A DNA stretch of 64,000 nt from the NCBI RefSeq assembly GCF_000308575.1, contig NZ_BAFZ01000048.1, positions 1-64,000 on the forward strand. The letters run 5' to 3'. Under the pieces are notes generated by a model. That model searched no databases. It was not told the origin of the DNA and worked only from the letters and a program-made list of their open reading frames with translations. Each line of letters begins with the position of its first letter. Position 1 is the first letter of the stretch. Position numbers and translations under genes: made by a program. Below are positions 63,044-64,000 of this stretch, piece after piece. The stretch comes from Nocardia exalbida NBRC 100660 (GTDB lineage: Bacteria; Actinomycetota; Actinomycetes; Mycobacteriales; Mycobacteriaceae).

Positions 63044-64000
63044 TCACCGAGTCGGCGCCGGGGAGGTACCGGCTCCGGCTGTGATGCCGACTCCGACGAG
63101 CACCGCCGCCAGGGCGAGAATCGCCGAACCGGCTTCGAACGCGAGCCGGAAACCCTGAGTGAGGGCGGCCTCGACGGGCGTCCCCGACGCCAGCGACGCG
63201 GTACTCCGGTGGATCGCGAGGGTGCTGAGCAACCCCAGTCCGAAAGCGCCCCCGAGTTGTTGAGTGGTGGTCACCAGTCCGGAGGCCAAGCCGGTGATGT
63301 CCTCGTGGGTTTCGCCGACAGCGGCGATGGTGATCGATACGAACGCCAAGCCCATGCCGAATCCGGCCGCCAGCATGCCCGGCAGTAGCTCCAGGTATCC
63401 GTCGGTCGATGACAGGCGCGACAGCGCGAGCATGCCCAGGCCGCAGGCAACCATGGCGGTGGTCAGTACCGTGCGGACGCCCAGGCGCGGGGTCAGGGTC
63501 GCCGAGGTCGCGAAGCCCGCGATCACCAACGCGCAGAACGGCAGCCACGCCGCGCCGGTGCGAGCCGGGGTGTAGTGCATGACCTGCTGCAGATGAGGGT
63601 GAGGAAGAACAGCATCGACAGGATCGCCGAGCAGAACATGACATTGGCCGTATTGGCGACGGCGCGATCGCGATCACGGAAGAACGACAGGGGTACCAGC
63701 GGTGATTCGTGGCGCCGTTCGCGCACGACGAACGCGATCAACAGCAGCAGGCCGCCACCCAGGCGCAACGCCGTCGTCGGCCAGGCGGCCCGGCCGCTGT
63801 CGATCAGCCCGAGGTCGAAGGCCGCGACAGCACCGGTGATCAGGGCCGCGCCGAGCCCATCGACGCGCGGCCCGCCTCCGGTCGTGCGTGCCTCCGAGGT
63901 GACCAGCCGGGGGATCGCGACCAGCGCGACCAGCGCGATCGGCACATTGATCAAGAAGCACCAGCGCCAGCTCGCGTACTGGGTGATGACGCCGGAGAGC
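63044..64000 (-). pseudogene. DHA2-type MFS exporter, frameshifted and cut by the right edge
   Basis: From the edge the frame reads 'SGVITQYASWRWCFLINVPI' and continues through helices 'GALVRERRHESPLVPLSFF'-type loops to 'ILSMLFFLTL' near 63595. There the frame changes: the next family segment 'LQQVMHYTPARTGAAWLPFC' lies one base out of register and runs to the stop at 63044. One base appears to be missing at 63593-63595 (CTC-AT-CTG where CTC-NAT-CTG is expected). The DHA2 (EmrB/QacA) family has 14 helices; the last seven or eight are here. It could be a true frameshift mutation or a sequencing error. It is tail-to-tail with the membrane-protein gene at 62605. Confidence 0.75.

Overview
The window is high-GC actinobacterial chromosome, most likely from Nocardia or a close relative in the Mycobacteriales. 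Many genes start with GTG, and neighbours overlap as ATGA or GTGA. From memory, the backbone order (hisD-hisC-hisB-hisH-hisA/priA-impA-hisF-hisI, bcp, trpE, Trp-associated membrane protein, trpC-trpB-trpA-lgt, TM2 protein, pyk, tesB, pdtaR, polA, rpsA) matches the Mycobacterium tuberculosis segment around Rv1599 to Rv1630. The genus is an inference from order and composition, not from a database search.

Left end (1-8 kb): a winged-helix protein cut by the window edge, a TerB-like remnant, a divergent ArsR/MFS efflux pair with two operator-like dyads, a secreted alpha/beta hydrolase, an arylamine N-acetyltransferase, a penicillin-binding lipoprotein and a transmembrane Ser/Thr kinase.

Histidine and tryptophan block (8-27 kb): hisD-C-B-H are translationally coupled. 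A 1.9-kb insertion (two exported small proteins and a MarR regulator) then splits the cluster before hisA (priA)-impA-hisF, and an LLM-type oxidoreductase separates hisF from hisI. A minus-strand group (MarR, membrane protein, peroxiredoxin, small hypothetical) precedes trpE, the Trp-associated membrane protein and trpC-B-A, followed by lgt and a TM2 protein with a three-unit repeat. No trpF is present, so PriA probably performs that step.

Middle (27.7-43 kb): a polar amino-acid importer without an ATPase, pyk-tesB, a minus-strand group of accessory genes (HELLH-motif protein, low-molecular-weight phosphatase, DUF4188 protein, AT-richer membrane protein), tRNA-Leu(CAA), the ANTAR response regulator pdtaR, and a branched-chain amino-acid importer. 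In that importer the two ATPases (LivG and LivF) are fused in one polypeptide, and a strong hairpin separates the binding protein from the permeases. A DUF885 protein follows.

Right part (43-64 kb): polA, a beta-carbonic anhydrase, a stand-alone LeuA regulatory-domain protein behind what looks like a leucine/valine attenuator, thioredoxin, a 2H phosphoesterase, an isopropylmalate/isocitrate dehydrogenase-family enzyme, a complete polar amino-acid ABC importer, a LysR/flavin-oxidase divergent pair, an SPFH membrane protein paired with a tiny ribbon-helix-helix protein, a methyltransferase and rpsA. The end holds two TetR regulators with clear operator-like repeats and a frameshifted DHA2-type exporter running off the right edge.

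The most unusual items are the orphan LeuA domain with its attenuator-like leader, the LivG-LivF fusion, the SPFH/ribbon-helix-helix pair with a promoter palindrome, and several clean operator architectures. At least five genes appear to have leaderless promoters. No CRISPR array, insertion sequence, integrase or prophage was seen.
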